A stretch of 64,000 bases of DNA. It comes from Stappia sediminis (lineage in GTDB: Bacteria > Pseudomonadota > Alphaproteobacteria > Rhizobiales > Stappiaceae). The notes below the pieces were generated by a model, which was not told the origin of the DNA, made no database searches, and worked only from the letters and a program-made list of their open reading frames with translations. The stretch covers positions 496,001-560,000 of the forward strand of contig NZ_WUMV01000003.1 in NCBI RefSeq assembly GCF_009826895.1, written 5' to 3'. Positions 1 through 9,161 of the stretch are shown here, in pieces. The stretch's first letter is position 1. Each line of letters starts with the position of its first letter. The position numbers and the translations under genes are program-made.

Positions 1-122
1 CGCTCAAATGTCGAATTCAAAAGCTCCACTAGAAACAAATAGTTACATAGTGGTTTTAGAGCTTCCATCATTTGCAACCGAGATTGCGGCAGGGGGATGC
101 AAGTGATGGAAGCAAACCACTA
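1..122. repeat. RIME-like double-hairpin repeat, truncated by window start
   Basis: The first ~40 bases (AATTCAAAAGCTCCACTAGA and what follows) resemble the end of the first hairpin of the elements at 52701 and 56983. A second hairpin follows. Its outer arms TAGTGGTTT (48-56) and AAACCACTA (114-122) pair, and its inner arms GCTTCCATCATTTGCA and TGCAAGTGATGGAAGC pair with one mismatch. The second hairpin differs in sequence from the one in the other two copies, so only the architecture and the CACTAGAAAC junction are shared. The left part lies outside the window. Similarity to rhizobial intergenic mosaic elements is an inference from architecture. Confidence 0.55.
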
Positions 123-146
123 GGAACGACATGCGGGGTGGTGGAG

Positions 147-1730
147 ATGGCGGAGCTTTCCTTCTTCGGTGCGGCGGGAACGGTGACGGGATCCTGCTCG
201 CAGGTTCAGACCGGGAATTGCCGGTTCCTGATCGACTGCGGCATGTTCCAGGGCAACCGCTCGGTGCGTGAACTCAATGCAAAGCCTTTTCCCTTCGAGG
301 CGGCCTCGCTCGATTTCGTCATTCTGACGCATGCCCATATCGACCACACCGGGCTGGTGCCGAAGCTCATCCACCATGGCTTTCGCGGGCCTATCTATGC
401 AACGGCCGCGACCCGCGACCTGCTGGAGTTCATGTTGCCGGATTCCGCCTCCATCGTGGAATCGGAGGCCGAGCGCATCTCCCGGCGCAAGCAGCGGCGC
501 AACGCATCGCCGATCCAGCCGATCTACCGCATGGAGGACGCCGAACAGGCGCTGAAGCAGATCGAGCCGTGCGATTTCGAAGCATGGTTCGAGCCGGCGC
601 CCGGCGTTTCTGCCCGCTTCTGGAACGCGGGTCATATCCTGGGGTCCGCTTCCGTCGAACTGAAGATCCTGGAAGACGGGGACGAGCACACTCTGCGCCT
701 TTTGTTTTCCGGCGACATCGGCCCGGACGAAAAGGCTTTCTACCCCGAACCTGAAGCCGGCGAAGGCTTCGACTACGTGATCTGCGAAAGCACCTATGGC
801 GACCGCGACCGGGAGGACTATACGCTTGAAAAGCGCCGCGAGGCCCTGAGAAAGGAACTGGTGGAGGGGCTGGAGCGGGGCGGCAATGTCGTGATCCCCT
901 CTTTTGCCGTGGAACGCAGCCAGGAGCTGCTGCACGACATCGGCGTGCTTCTAAAGCAAAAGGAAATTCCCCCGACAGCCGTTTTCCTGGACTCTCCGCT
1001 CGCCAACAAGGTGACGGAGGTCTTCATTCGCTATGCCCACACCTTCGACGATATCGATATCGACGAGGCGGAGCTTTTCCGCGATCCGCGCTTCCGGCTC
1101 GTCAAAAGCGTGGAGGAAAGCAAGGCGATCAACCGCGTGACGGGCGGCGCGATCATCATTTCGGCCAGCGGCATGTGCGAGGCCGGGCGCATCAAGCACC
1201 ACCTGAAGAACAATATCTGGCGCAAGGAGGCGACGATTCTCTTCGTCGGCTATCAGGCGCCGGGAACGCTCGGGCAGATCATCCTGTCGGGCCGCAAGGA
1301 TGTTCGCATCCATGGCCGGGAGTACAAGGTGCGCGCGACCATCCGCCAGATTGGCAATTACTCAGCCCATGCCGACCGCAGCGAGCTTGTCGACTGGATA
1401 ATGGAGCGCAGCCCCATCGTCGGTGGGCTTTTCCTCAATCACGGCGAACAGGAAGCGCGCATGAACCTGCGCCTGTTGCTTGGCGAAAAGGGGCTGGAGC
1501 TTGAAAAGATCCTGCTGCCGATGTTCGACGAGACCTTCGAGCTTGTGGCCGGCACCGCCCAGTCCAAGGGCCGCGCGGCGCAGCGTATCGACGACGCAGC
1601 ACTTGCCCACGACTGGCACAACCAGTACGCGGAATTCAGCCTTGCGCTGTCGAACCGTCTTGAGGGCATGGAAGATCCGCACGAGCGGGAAGCGCTGTTG
1701 AAAGAGTTGCAGGAGGCCTTGGGAGGTTGA
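147..1730 (+). CDS. MBL-fold / beta-CASP RNA-processing metallohydrolase
   Basis: Predicted zinc-dependent ribonuclease-like hydrolase of the CPSF-73/YSH1-type beta-CASP family, cytoplasmic, 527 residues. The metallo-beta-lactamase signature HAHIDH lies at about residues 62-67. A beta-CASP insertion follows, with SGMCEAGRIKHH near residue 350. The C-terminal RNA-specificity (RMMBL) motifs YSAHADRSEL and LNHGEQEAR come after it. The reading frame is open from 72, but that stretch lies inside the repeat hairpin ending at 122. I therefore start at the ATG at 147, where the family-typical N-terminus (ELSFFGAAGTVTGSC) begins. The Shine-Dalgarno-like GGAG sits unusually close to this ATG. Family members act on RNA in vitro; the substrate here is unknown. 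It stands alone, not in an evident operon. Confidence 0.88.
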   Translation: MAELSFFGAAGTVTGSCSQVQTGNCRFLIDCGMFQGNRSVRELNAKPFPFEAASLDFVILTHAHIDHTGLVPKLIHHGFRGPIYATAATRDLLEFMLPDSASIVESEAERISRRKQRRNASPIQPIYRMEDAEQALKQIEPCDFEAWFEPAPGVSARFWNAGHILGSASVELKILEDGDEHTLRLLFSGDIGPDEKAFYPEPEAGEGFDYVICESTYGDRDREDYTLEKRREALRKELVEGLERGGNVVIPSFAVERSQELLHDIGVLLKQKEIPPTAVFLDSPLANKVTEVFIRYAHTFDDIDIDEAELFRDPRFRLVKSVEESKAINRVTGGAIIISASGMCEAGRIKHHLKNNIWRKEATILFVGYQAPGTLGQIILSGRKDVRIHGREYKVRATIRQIGNYSAHADRSELVDWIMERSPIVGGLFLNHGEQEARMNLRLLLGEKGLELEKILLPMFDETFELVAGTAQSKGRAAQRIDDAALAHDWHNQYAEFSLALSNRLEGMEDPHEREALLKELQEALGG

Positions 1731-1842
1731 GCCGATGTTGAGTGAGCCCGAGCGGTCTCACCATGGCGAGTTTTGTAGTTGGGGGCGGAATCAATTATAG
1801 ACCTCTGAGATTACAGAAATATCGAATTTTCGGAGGTTTAAG

Positions 1843-2136
1843 ATGACGCGTTGGGCTGTAGTTTTCGAGGATACTCCGGGAATGCTCGTTCATCGCCGTA
1901 AATTCGGCGGTGAACATATCGCCTATCTGGAGAAGAACTCGGATAAGATACTTGTTGGTGGCGGACTTCGACCGGTTCCGGATGCGCCATTTGTTGGTGG
2001 ATTGTGGATTGTCGAGGCAGAAACTTATGACGAAGTCGTGCAACTTGTCTTGGAAGACCCGTATTTTTGCCCGGATCATCGCCGTTTCAAAATCTTCTTT
2101 TGGGGAAAGGCAATCGACAAAGAGGTCACGATCTGA
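1843..2136 (+). CDS. YciI family protein
   Basis: Small 97-residue protein of the YCII-related domain family, with a dimeric ferredoxin-like alpha/beta fold. The family pattern is visible as an N-terminal WAVVFEDTPG strand, a central HRRKFGGEHIAYLE helix with a conserved His, and a C-terminal VLEDPYFCPDHRRFKIF segment. A GGAGGT ribosome binding site lies 6 bases before the ATG. Biochemical roles in this family are mostly unknown; some members have a catalytic His and Asp. The gene and its flanks are more AT-rich than its neighbours, which may indicate recent acquisition. It is isolated, with 112 bases before it and 193 after it containing nothing I recognise. Confidence 0.8.
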   Translation: MTRWAVVFEDTPGMLVHRRKFGGEHIAYLEKNSDKILVGGGLRPVPDAPFVGGLWIVEAETYDEVVQLVLEDPYFCPDHRRFKIFFWGKAIDKEVTI

Positions 2137-2329
2137 GGGGCGATAGTCCCGATAATATTTTTTTAGAAATTGGCTCTGCGCCGGCGAGTACCGCGGGGCT
2201 TACCATTCGAACAGCAGGTTCACATAGCAAATCCTCGTCTCTGACGTAGCGAAAACAACGATCCGCCACAATCGCGCGCTTCACAGTGGCCTGACGATAA
2301 TTTGGATCGTTTCAGGTTACGAGGTTTCC

Positions 2330-3895
2330 ATGCGCTTTTTCCGCGCCGCTGCCCGGCTCTGTGTTGCCGGTTTCATTTCCGCCGTCGCAGTTCTGCCCGC
2401 GGCATCGGTTGAACTCGGGGAACGGCAAGCGTTTTCCTTCGATCTTCTGGCCGAGCGGGCGAAGGGATTGGCTGAGGAGCCATATGAGCCGGCGAAAATC
2501 CGCGCGAGCGAGGCGCTGGAAGCCATCGATTATGACGCTCACTGGAAGATCGTCTTCGACAAGGAGCACACGGTCGACATTGCCGACGGCGTTCCGGTGC
2601 AGATGTTTCACATGGGCCGCTACTTCAAGGAGCCGGTGAAGCTTCATCTGGTGGAGGGCGGAAACGCCCGCGAACTCCTCTATTCGCCGGATTACTTCGA
2701 CATGCCGGAGGATAGTCCGGCCCGAAAGTTGCCCGACGACATCGGCTTTGCCGGCTTTCGCGTGATGCGCAAGGATCTCAAGACCGACTGGATATCCTTC
2801 CTCGGCGCCAGCTATTTCCGCACGGACGGCGCATCACGGCAATACGGCCAGTCAGCGCGTGCGCTTTCCATCGACACGGGCCTTGCATCGCCGGAGGAGT
2901 TCCCGCGGTTTTCGGAATTCTGGTTGGGCGGGGCGGAGGAAGACGGCGCCACCATGACGATATATGCGCTTCTGGAAAGCAGGAGTGTCGTTGGCGCATA
3001 TCGTATGGAGCTTCAAAACAGGGATGGCGAGGGCCAGATCGTCGATGTGGATGCCAGGCTCTTTTTTCGGGAAAAGGTGGAGCGCCTTGGCATTGCGCCG
3101 CTAACCAGCATGTACTGGTATTCGGAGGCGAACCGCCCTTCCGCCGCCGACTGGCGGCCGGAAGTGCATGACACGGACGGCCTTGCGATCCTTGCCGGGA
3201 ATGGCGAGCGCATCTGGCGTCCGCTGAACAATCCGAAGATAATCCGCACGTCCAGTTTCTATGTCGGCGATGTGAAGGGATTCGGCCTTGCGCAGCGCGA
3301 TCGGGAATTCGAGAACTATCAGGACGACGGTGTCTTCTATAACCGCCGGCCTTCGGTCTGGATCGAACCGCTGAAGCCCTTCGGCAAGGGCATGGTGCAG
3401 CTTGTCGAGTTGCCGACGGATGACGAGATCTACGACAATATCGTCGCCTATTGGTCACCGGAAAAAATGCCGGAAAAGGGCGATGCTCTGGAGTTTTCCT
3501 ATCGCATGCGCTGGGCCGACGCCCATCCGCAAGCGGGCGCCGGATCGCGCGTCGTCGCAACCCGCATCGGCCAGGGCGGCGTGCCGGGTCAGCCGAGACC
3601 GAAGGGGCAGGCGAAGGTCGTCCTCGATTTCGAGGGCGAAGCGCTGAAGGGCCTTGGCCGCGAGGACGGCCTCGAACCGCTGGTCGAGCTTTCACGCGGA
3701 GAGCCGATCAATCCTTATCTCCTGCCCGTCGTCGGCACCGACCGCTGGCGGCTGATCTTCGACGCGAAGATCGAAGGTAGCGAGCCTGTGGAAGCGCGCG
3801 TCTACCTGAAGAGGGGTGAAGACGTTCTGTCGGAAACCTGGCTCGGCCAGCTTATCCCTTCGTATGTGAAGTCGGACAAGGCCACCTTGCAATAA
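2330..3895 (+). CDS. opgG: glucan biosynthesis protein G (OpgG/MdoG), periplasmic
   Basis: Periplasmic protein for osmoregulated periplasmic glucan synthesis, 521 residues, close to the usual length of the family. Residues 1 to about 26 form a Sec signal peptide (Arg-rich start, hydrophobic CVAGFISAVAVLPAASV). The mature protein opens with AFSFDLLAERAKGLAEEPYE, and the family blocks SFLGASYFR, SMYWYSEANRP and VHDTDGLAI follow. Usually opgG is followed by the glucosyltransferase gene opgH. Here the gene is alone and is followed by a repeat element and convergent genes. Rhizobia make cyclic beta-1,2-glucan with NdvB/ChvB, so the role of an isolated OpgG is unclear. Known family members modify or branch the glucan backbone. 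Confidence 0.93.
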   Translation: MRFFRAAARLCVAGFISAVAVLPAASVELGERQAFSFDLLAERAKGLAEEPYEPAKIRASEALEAIDYDAHWKIVFDKEHTVDIADGVPVQMFHMGRYFKEPVKLHLVEGGNARELLYSPDYFDMPEDSPARKLPDDIGFAGFRVMRKDLKTDWISFLGASYFRTDGASRQYGQSARALSIDTGLASPEEFPRFSEFWLGGAEEDGATMTIYALLESRSVVGAYRMELQNRDGEGQIVDVDARLFFREKVERLGIAPLTSMYWYSEANRPSAADWRPEVHDTDGLAILAGNGERIWRPLNNPKIIRTSSFYVGDVKGFGLAQRDREFENYQDDGVFYNRRPSVWIEPLKPFGKGMVQLVELPTDDEIYDNIVAYWSPEKMPEKGDALEFSYRMRWADAHPQAGAGSRVVATRIGQGGVPGQPRPKGQAKVVLDFEGEALKGLGREDGLEPLVELSRGEPINPYLLPVVGTDRWRLIFDAKIEGSEPVEARVYLKRGEDVLSETWLGQLIPSYVKSDKATLQ

Positions 3896-3918
3896 CCTCG
3901 CGCAGAAACCCTCAGGGC

Positions 3919-4025
3919 TTAGAGCATGTCCCCCAAAAGTGGGAACCGGTTTTGGGGCAAGGACATGCGCAATATCAAATAGATAGAGCGCGTCTGGTGA
4001 TTTCGATTAAACAAGACGCGCTCTA
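3919..4025. repeat. double-hairpin intergenic repeat (TTAGAGC...GCTCTAA type)
   Basis: Two consecutive palindromes bounded by TTAGAGC and GCTCTAA. Hairpin 1 has outer arms GCATGTCC (3924-3931) and GGACATGC (3961-3968), with CCCCAAAA/TTTTGGGG inside. Hairpin 2 has TAGAGCGCGTCT (3984-3995) and AGACGCGCTCTA (4014-4025). A partial inverted copy of hairpin 1 lies at 17684-17736. The element lies between the convergent genes opgG and the cupin gene and overlaps the last codons of the cupin gene. It may also act as a transcription terminator for opgG. Confidence 0.85.
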
Positions 4026-4468
4026 AAGTCTTCTGGCGCCATTTCGAAACCGGAGAATTCGAAGCCGGGCGCGACGGTGCAGCCAACGAGCGTCCAGGGG
4101 CCGAGGCTTCTCGCCGATTGCCAGGCATGCCGGGGCACGACGCCTTGCGGGCGCTCGCCGCCGGCAAGGTCGGGGCCGAGGGTAAGTTCCTGCCGATTCC
4201 CCTCCTTTTCGGCAATAGACAGGATAAGCGGCCCACCCGCATACCAATGCCAGATTTCCACGGCATCGACCCGGTGCCAGGCGGAAACGGCTCCGCCCGG
4301 CAGGAGATAGTAGATCGCGGTGGAGGCAGCCCGCCCCGCCTCGTCGCACTGGGGATCGCGAAACGTCTCCTTGTAGAAGCCGCCCTCGGGGTGCGGCTCC
4401 ATCTGAAGAAGCTTTACGACCTGATCGACCGAAAGATCGGGCAATGCGGCAATGCGGTCCGGCGTCAT
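4007..4468 (-). CDS. cupin domain protein (DUF985 / Cupin_5)
   Basis: 153-residue single-domain cupin. Family hallmarks are the LLQMEPHPEGGFYKETFR opening, TAIYYLLPGG, the metal-site-like SAWHRVDAVEIWHWYAGGP block around residues 60-80, and GCTVAPGFEFSGFEMAP near the end. The function of the family is unknown. An AGGAGG ribosome binding site precedes the ATG. It lies 24 bases downstream of gloB on the same strand and is probably cotranscribed with it. The last five codons (RARLV) and the stop codon fall inside the repeat at 3919-4025, so the natural C-terminus has been replaced or extended by repeat sequence. Confidence 0.88.
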   Translation of the reverse strand: MTPDRIAALPDLSVDQVVKLLQMEPHPEGGFYKETFRDPQCDEAGRAASTAIYYLLPGGAVSAWHRVDAVEIWHWYAGGPLILSIAEKEGNRQELTLGPDLAGGERPQGVVPRHAWQSARSLGPWTLVGCTVAPGFEFSGFEMAPEDFRARLV

Positions 4469-4492
4469 GGCGGCCTCCTGCTTGAGCCTTTC

Positions 4493-5284
4493 TCAGCCGC
4501 GGAAGTTGTCCTTGCGCGTGCGAAGTTCCGCGAAAACCTCCGCCGACGATGCGCCCTCCTTGCCGATCGCCTTGCGGATCGACGGATCGTTCGTGCGCAG
4601 GAACGGGTTGGTGGCAAGTTCCTGTTCCATCGTCGTCGGCAGGGTGGACCTGCCGTCATTCCTCAGGTCGGCGACTTCCTTGGCGCGGCGGGCAAGCGCG
4701 GGATTGTCCGCGTCGACCGTCAGGGCGAATTTCACGTTGGCTGTCGTGTATTCGTGACCGCAGTAGATGTTCGTATCGCCCGGCAGCAGGCGGGCGAGCT
4801 TTTCAAGCGAGGCCGACATCATCTCCATGTCGCCTTCCATCACGCGTCCGCAGCCGACGGAAAACAGCGTGTCGCCAGTGTGCGCGAATTTCGCGGCAGG
4901 CGCCCACCACGATATCTGGTCAAGTGTATGACCCGGCGTGCCGACCGCGGCAAATTCCAGGTCGCCGATCATGACATGGTCGCCATCTTCCACATAGGAA
5001 TCGACGTCGGAAATTTTGCCTTTGGAGATGTTCGGGGCTACGACTTTCGCGCCCGTCGCCTCCTTCAGTTCGCTCAATCCTTCAACGTGGTCCCAATGGT
5101 GGTGGGTGATCAGGATATCGGTCAGCTTCCAGCCTGTTTGTTCCAGCGCTTCGAGATATGGTCCGGCGGCGGGAACGTCGAAAGCGACGGTGCGTCCGCT
5201 GTCGGGCAGGTGGATGAGCACGCCGAAATTGTCGCTGAGGCATGGAAACTGCTTGATCTCGAAGCGGGGTGTGTCGGTGGACAT
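4493..5284 (-). CDS. gloB: hydroxyacylglutathione hydrolase (glyoxalase II)
   Basis: Hydrolyses S-lactoylglutathione to lactate and glutathione, the second step of methylglyoxal detoxification, in the cytoplasm. 263 residues. The binuclear metal motif THHHWDH is at 60-66. It is followed by GTPGHT, HTGDTLFSVGCGR and YCGHEYT, which carry the other metal and glutathione ligands. The open frame extends 30 codons further upstream, but a GAGGAG Shine-Dalgarno sits just before the ATG at 5284 and the family-typical N-terminus starts there. It is divergent from the methyltransferase gene at 5476, a neighbourhood common in rhizobia. Confidence 0.95.
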   Translation of the reverse strand: MSTDTPRFEIKQFPCLSDNFGVLIHLPDSGRTVAFDVPAAGPYLEALEQTGWKLTDILITHHHWDHVEGLSELKEATGAKVVAPNISKGKISDVDSYVEDGDHVMIGDLEFAAVGTPGHTLDQISWWAPAAKFAHTGDTLFSVGCGRVMEGDMEMMSASLEKLARLLPGDTNIYCGHEYTTANVKFALTVDADNPALARRAKEVADLRNDGRSTLPTTMEQELATNPFLRTNDPSIRKAIGKEGASSAEVFAELRTRKDNFRG

Positions 5285-5475
5285 GGTCGTCTCCTCGTAA
5301 AGGACTGTCGAAAGATGTTCGGGAGACTGACAAAGCATTGGCGTCACGGCAAGCTCGCAGCGGATATCGCGCATTCAATGTTGCGTTCCAGGGTAAGGAA
5401 CGGTTCAATCCATTGGTCCCGAAGCGGCCTTCGGCATTGCCGGCCGGCCTGCCCGGGAAGCGGCAGGGGCTGACC

Positions 5476-6255
5476 ATGTTTCTCGACGTCGTCGATCTAA
5501 AGACGTTCTACGATTTGCCGTTGGGGCGCATGCTGCGCGTCCTGGTGGGACAGCGCCTGCGCGCCGCCTGGCCCACGGTCGCGGGCCAGCGCCTGCTCGG
5601 CCTCGGGTATGCCGGGCCGTACCTTCGCCCTTTCATGGACGAGGCGGAGCGCACCATCGCGGCGATGCCAGCAGCACAAGGCGTGGTTGCCTGGCCGCGC
5701 GAGCGCGACAATGCCGCGACGCTCGTGGACGAAACCAACCTTCCTTTTCCCGACAGCATGTTCGACCGCATTCTCGTGGTGCATGCCATCGACCATTGCC
5801 GCGACCCGTTGGAGCTCCTGCACGATGCCTGGCGGGTTCTGGTGCCCGGTGGCAAGCTCGTGGTGGTCGTCGCCAACCGCCGGGGGCTATGGGCGCGCAC
5901 CGAAACCTCGCCTTTCGGCTATGGGCGTCCATATTCGCGAGGGCAGCTCGAGGCGCTCCTGAAGGATTGCCAGTTTCAGGTCTCGGCAAGCGACGAGGCG
6001 CTTTTCCTGCCGCCGACGCGTTCGCGATTTCTCTTGAGGTCGGCGCGCACATGGGAACGGATCGGCCGCAGGCTCTGGCCGGCTTTCGCCGGGCTTCTCG
6101 TGATCGAGGCGGAAAAGCAACTCTTCCGGGGCCTCGCGGCAGGCGAAGGCAAGCGCGTGCGCGCTCCAAGGCCCGTCTTCATCCCCCAGGGGGCAGCGGG
6201 CCTGAACGGGCGCAGCCGCCACCCGGAAGCTCAAAAGCCGCGCATATCAACTTGA
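5476..6255 (+). CDS. class I SAM-dependent methyltransferase
   Basis: 259 residues with a Methyltransf_11-type Rossmann core. A glycine-rich segment LLGLGYAGPYL takes the place of motif I (about residues 40-50). LPFPDSMFDRILVVHAIDHC and a WRVLVPGGKLVVVV post-motif follow in the usual order. The frame is open from 5269. I chose the ATG at 5476 because the upstream frame overlaps the gloB promoter and start. The substrate is not identifiable; the gene conventionally sits divergent to gloB in rhizobia. The C-terminal ~70 residues are basic and rich in Arg, with no membrane segment. Confidence 0.85.
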   Translation: MFLDVVDLKTFYDLPLGRMLRVLVGQRLRAAWPTVAGQRLLGLGYAGPYLRPFMDEAERTIAAMPAAQGVVAWPRERDNAATLVDETNLPFPDSMFDRILVVHAIDHCRDPLELLHDAWRVLVPGGKLVVVVANRRGLWARTETSPFGYGRPYSRGQLEALLKDCQFQVSASDEALFLPPTRSRFLLRSARTWERIGRRLWPAFAGLLVIEAEKQLFRGLAAGEGKRVRAPRPVFIPQGAAGLNGRSRHPEAQKPRIST

Positions 6256-6260
6256 GTTTT

Positions 6261-6911
6261 TTAGCGTTTCAGCAGGAACACGGCCTGCTGTCCGACGAGG
6301 TTCCACACCCACCACGGCGCGTTGAAGCCGACCTTGCGGCCCATGTCGTTGAGCGCCATTGCCTTGACGACCCTCGCGTCGACCTCTTCGCAAAGCGCCA
6401 CGAAGTCGCGAATCGTGCAGAAGTGGATGTTCGGCGTGTCGTACCAGGAATAGGGCAGGTAGTCGGTCACCGGCATGCGGCCGTAGAAGAGCAGTTGCAG
6501 GCGGTTCTTCCAGTAGCCGAAGTTCGGGAAGGAGACGATCACGTTCGAACCGATGCGCAACAATTGCTTCAAGACCGTCTTCGGCTCGCGCGTCGCCTGC
6601 AGCGTCTGGCTCAGGATGACGAAATCGAACGCATTGTCCGGATAGTCGACAAGGTCCCTGTCGGCATCGCCCTGGACGGCGGAAAGACCGCGTGCGACGC
6701 AGGCGTTCACCCCGGCCTGGCTGATTTCCATGCCTCTTCCGTCGACGCCGCGTTCGCGCGTCAAGAGGTCCAGCAGTGCCCCGTCCTCGCAACCGACGTC
6801 AAGGACCCGCGCGCCCTGGGTCACCAGATCGCAGACGAGCCTGTGGTCGCCGCGCACCGCCTTTTGCAGCGTGCCGTTTTCCTCGATTAGGGCTGACGAT
6901 ACGGCGGTCAT
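6261..6911 (-). CDS. metW: methionine biosynthesis protein MetW
   Basis: 216-residue methyltransferase-fold protein. Motif I is [15 protein letters not shown] (about 36-50), and [16 protein letters not shown] and [16 protein letters not shown] are family-specific. MetW accompanies MetX in many proteobacteria and is required for, or stimulates, homoserine acyltransfer; it is not known to methylate a substrate itself. Its start overlaps the metX stop by 4 bases, so the two are translationally coupled. The gene ends 6 bases from the convergent methyltransferase gene, with no terminator hairpin visible between them. Confidence 0.95.
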   Translation of the reverse strand: MTAVSSALIEENGTLQKAVRGDHRLVCDLVTQGARVLDVGCEDGALLDLLTRERGVDGRGMEISQAGVNACVARGLSAVQGDADRDLVDYPDNAFDFVILSQTLQATREPKTVLKQLLRIGSNVIVSFPNFGYWKNRLQLLFYGRMPVTDYLPYSWYDTPNIHFCTIRDFVALCEEVDARVVKAMALNDMGRKVGFNAPWWVWNLVGQQAVFLLKR

Positions 6912-8128
6912 AGCCCGCCTCCCGGAGCCGGAATACCCCGCGCGTTCGCCGCTCCGGTCAGGAAGCCGCGGATCGTGCGGAACATCTCAGGCTCGTCGAG
7001 CAAAAAGGCATCGTGGCCGCGGTCGCTTTCCACTTCCACGAAGGAAACGTTGGCGGCCGCCGCGTTCAGCGCTTTCACGACAACCTTGCTTTCGACCGTC
7101 GGAAACAGCCAGTCGGAGGTAAACGACATGACGAAGAAGCGCGTCGGCGAGTGCAGGAAAGCGCGCGCCAGCGATCCTCCGTAATCGGCGGCAAGGTCGA
7201 AATAGTCCATCGCCCGCGTCACATAGAGATAGCTGTTGGGGTCGAACCGGTCGACGAAGGTCATGCCCTGGTGGCGCAGGTAGCTCTCGATCTGGAAATC
7301 GGCATCGAAGCCGAAGCTGATCGCTTCGCGGTCCTGCAGGTTTCGCCCGAACTTGCGGTGCAGTGCGGCATCCGAAAGATAGGTGATATGTGCGGCCATG
7401 CGCGCGACCGCGAGACCCTTTGAAGGCCTCAGCCCTTTTTCGTGGTAGGCGCCGCCGGCCCAGTTCGGATCGGCCATGACCGCCTGCCGGCCCACCTCGT
7501 GAAAGGCGATGTTCTGCGAGGAATGACGCGCGGCCGCCGCGATCGGCAGGGCGGAGAATACGCGCTCGGGGTAGCTTGCGGCCCATTGCAGCACCTGCAT
7601 GCCGCCCATGGAGCCGCCGATGACGGCAAACAGCGTGTCGATGCCGAGATGGTCGATAAGCCGGGCCTGCGAACGTACCATGTCGCGAATGGTCACGACC
7701 GGAAGATCGAGCCCCCAGGGCTTGCCGGTCGCAGGGTTTGCGGAGGCGGGGCCGGTGGTGCCGAGGCACCCGCCCAGCACATTGGCGCAGATGACGAAAT
7801 ATTTGTCGGTATCGACCGGCCGCCCGGGTCCGACCATATGAGACCACCAGCCGGGCTTGCCCGTTATGGGGTTTTGAGAGGCGACGTATTGATCGCCGGT
7901 GAGCGCATGGCAGACGAGTACGGCGTTCGTCCGTTCGGCGTTCAGCGTTCCGTAGGTTTCATAGGCGATCTGCCAGGGGCCGAGTTCTTCGCCGGCATCG
8001 AGTGCAAGCGCCTGGTCCGCGCCGAAGACGATCTTCTTGCTCGAGGGGTTGTCCGCCTCGTTCTGCGCGACAAGTCGCGTGACGCCTTCGCTGCCGCTTT
8101 CGTCTGCTTTGCTGGTGGTGCTCGTCAT
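6908..8128 (-). CDS. metX: homoserine O-acetyltransferase
   Basis: Acylates homoserine with acetyl-CoA (some MetX enzymes use succinyl-CoA) as the first committed step to methionine. 406 residues, alpha/beta-hydrolase fold. The catalytic triad is visible as the nucleophile elbow GGSMGGMQ, the Asp in FTSDWLFP and the His in [22 protein letters not shown] and GCLGTTGP, the oxyanion-region motifs, are also present. About 38 N-terminal residues are family-variable. The leader (8129-8249) was read for a SAM-II-type riboswitch and no convincing match was found. It forms an operon with metW. Confidence 0.95.
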   Translation of the reverse strand: MTSTTSKADESGSEGVTRLVAQNEADNPSSKKIVFGADQALALDAGEELGPWQIAYETYGTLNAERTNAVLVCHALTGDQYVASQNPITGKPGWWSHMVGPGRPVDTDKYFVICANVLGGCLGTTGPASANPATGKPWGLDLPVVTIRDMVRSQARLIDHLGIDTLFAVIGGSMGGMQVLQWAASYPERVFSALPIAAAARHSSQNIAFHEVGRQAVMADPNWAGGAYHEKGLRPSKGLAVARMAAHITYLSDAALHRKFGRNLQDREAISFGFDADFQIESYLRHQGMTFVDRFDPNSYLYVTRAMDYFDLAADYGGSLARAFLHSPTRFFVMSFTSDWLFPTVESKVVVKALNAAAANVSFVEVESDRGHDAFLLDEPEMFRTIRGFLTGAANARGIPAPGGGL

Positions 8129-8249
8129 GGCGTTTGTTCGTACAACCCCTTATTCGCCCGTGCAACCGGCGCGAGGGGAAACTGAGGTAGGCCCGGGCTG
8201 CCTGCCCGTCAACGTTTTCTTTTGCTTTCACCGCCCCCGTTACCTATGA

Positions 8250-9161
8250 ATGCTGCGCCTGAGAAACGCGGCGAAGAAGGCGAGCGACGTGCCGAGCGAC
8301 GGGAAAAGGAACGATCTGAGGGCCGGAGGCGGCGGCAGCGCGTCGATTGCGGATGCCGCCTTGCGGCTTGAGAAGATCGATGCGGACTTGCAGGCGCTTA
8401 TCGGCGAGCGCCTTGCCGTTTCGCGGGAAATCCTCGGAAATCCGGCCACTTCCGGCGGAGCGCGGGGGCTTTTTTGCGAAAGCCTCGACGAGGCTTTGCG
8501 CGCCTGCGTGGAGCGTTACAAGGCCGATGCCCCGATAACGACGCTGGAGCCCGTCTGGCGGGCGCTTGCCGCCGCCGCTGCCGGGGATATTGAAATCCAT
8601 TGCGAGACGGCGGAAGACCCGGCGGCACTTCTTGAGGCGGTGCGCTATCATTTCGGCTTTTCAATTCCTGTTGAAGCGGCGGGTGACGCGCCGGACGTGA
8701 TCCGCGCGGTCGCTGAAAACGACAGGGCTCTGGGCCTGATCAGGCTCGATGAGCGCGCCGATCTGCCCTGGTGGCGCAGCCTCGGCGCGCCGGCGCCGGA
8801 AATCGTTGCGCGGCTGCCCTTCCTCGTCGCGGAGGAGCGCCCGGCCGACATGCCGCTGATCGTCGTGGCGCAGAGCACCGGCGCGGAAGAGCGGGACGTT
8901 GCCGCCTATGACGCGCGCTGGCGGGGCGCGCTGCCCGGGCGGCTGATGGCCGGCGGACTGGAGGTGCTGGCTTTTCACCGGACTTCCGAGGGGGTGGATG
9001 CGCTGATTGCGGCGCGCGGAGATCATTCCGCCGGTGATGTCGCGCGCCTGTGCGCCGAAGCCGGAGCGGAACCCGACACCCTTCGGAGGGTTGGCGCCTA
9101 TGCCGCGCCGATAGATATCGACGAAGCCGCAGACGAGACGTGGGACGAGAAAGAAAGCTGA
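8250..9161 (+). CDS. chorismate mutase-like protein (AroQ-type N-terminus)
   Basis: 303 residues. A helical segment around residues 30-75 (SIADAALRLEKIDADLQALI, then GERLAVSREIL) has the Arg/Asp/Lys spacing of AroQ chorismate mutases. The remaining ~200 residues resemble the unannotated C-terminal region of rhizobial proteins called chorismate mutase. These lie directly upstream of hisC and tyrC. Chorismate to prephenate is the expected reaction, which fits the adjacent prephenate dehydrogenase. No Shine-Dalgarno is visible before this ATG, so the start is uncertain. The stop abuts the hisC start (0 bases). Confidence is moderate because the catalytic residues cannot be verified without alignment. 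Confidence 0.65.
   Translation: MLRLRNAAKKASDVPSDGKRNDLRAGGGGSASIADAALRLEKIDADLQALIGERLAVSREILGNPATSGGARGLFCESLDEALRACVERYKADAPITTLEPVWRALAAAAAGDIEIHCETAEDPAALLEAVRYHFGFSIPVEAAGDAPDVIRAVAENDRALGLIRLDERADLPWWRSLGAPAPEIVARLPFLVAEERPADMPLIVVAQSTGAEERDVAAYDARWRGALPGRLMAGGLEVLAFHRTSEGVDALIAARGDHSAGDVARLCAEAGAEPDTLRRVGAYAAPIDIDEAADETWDEKES

Noticed and set aside
4118-5473. 451-residue plus-strand open frame over the cupin and gloB genes
   Set aside because: Antisense to two clear enzyme genes with good ribosome binding sites, and without domain content.
8129-8249. Possible SAM riboswitch in the metX leader
   Set aside because: SAM-II elements are known before metX/metA in alphaproteobacteria, but the conserved blocks I would expect were not found on the minus strand here. 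Only weak GC hairpins are present.
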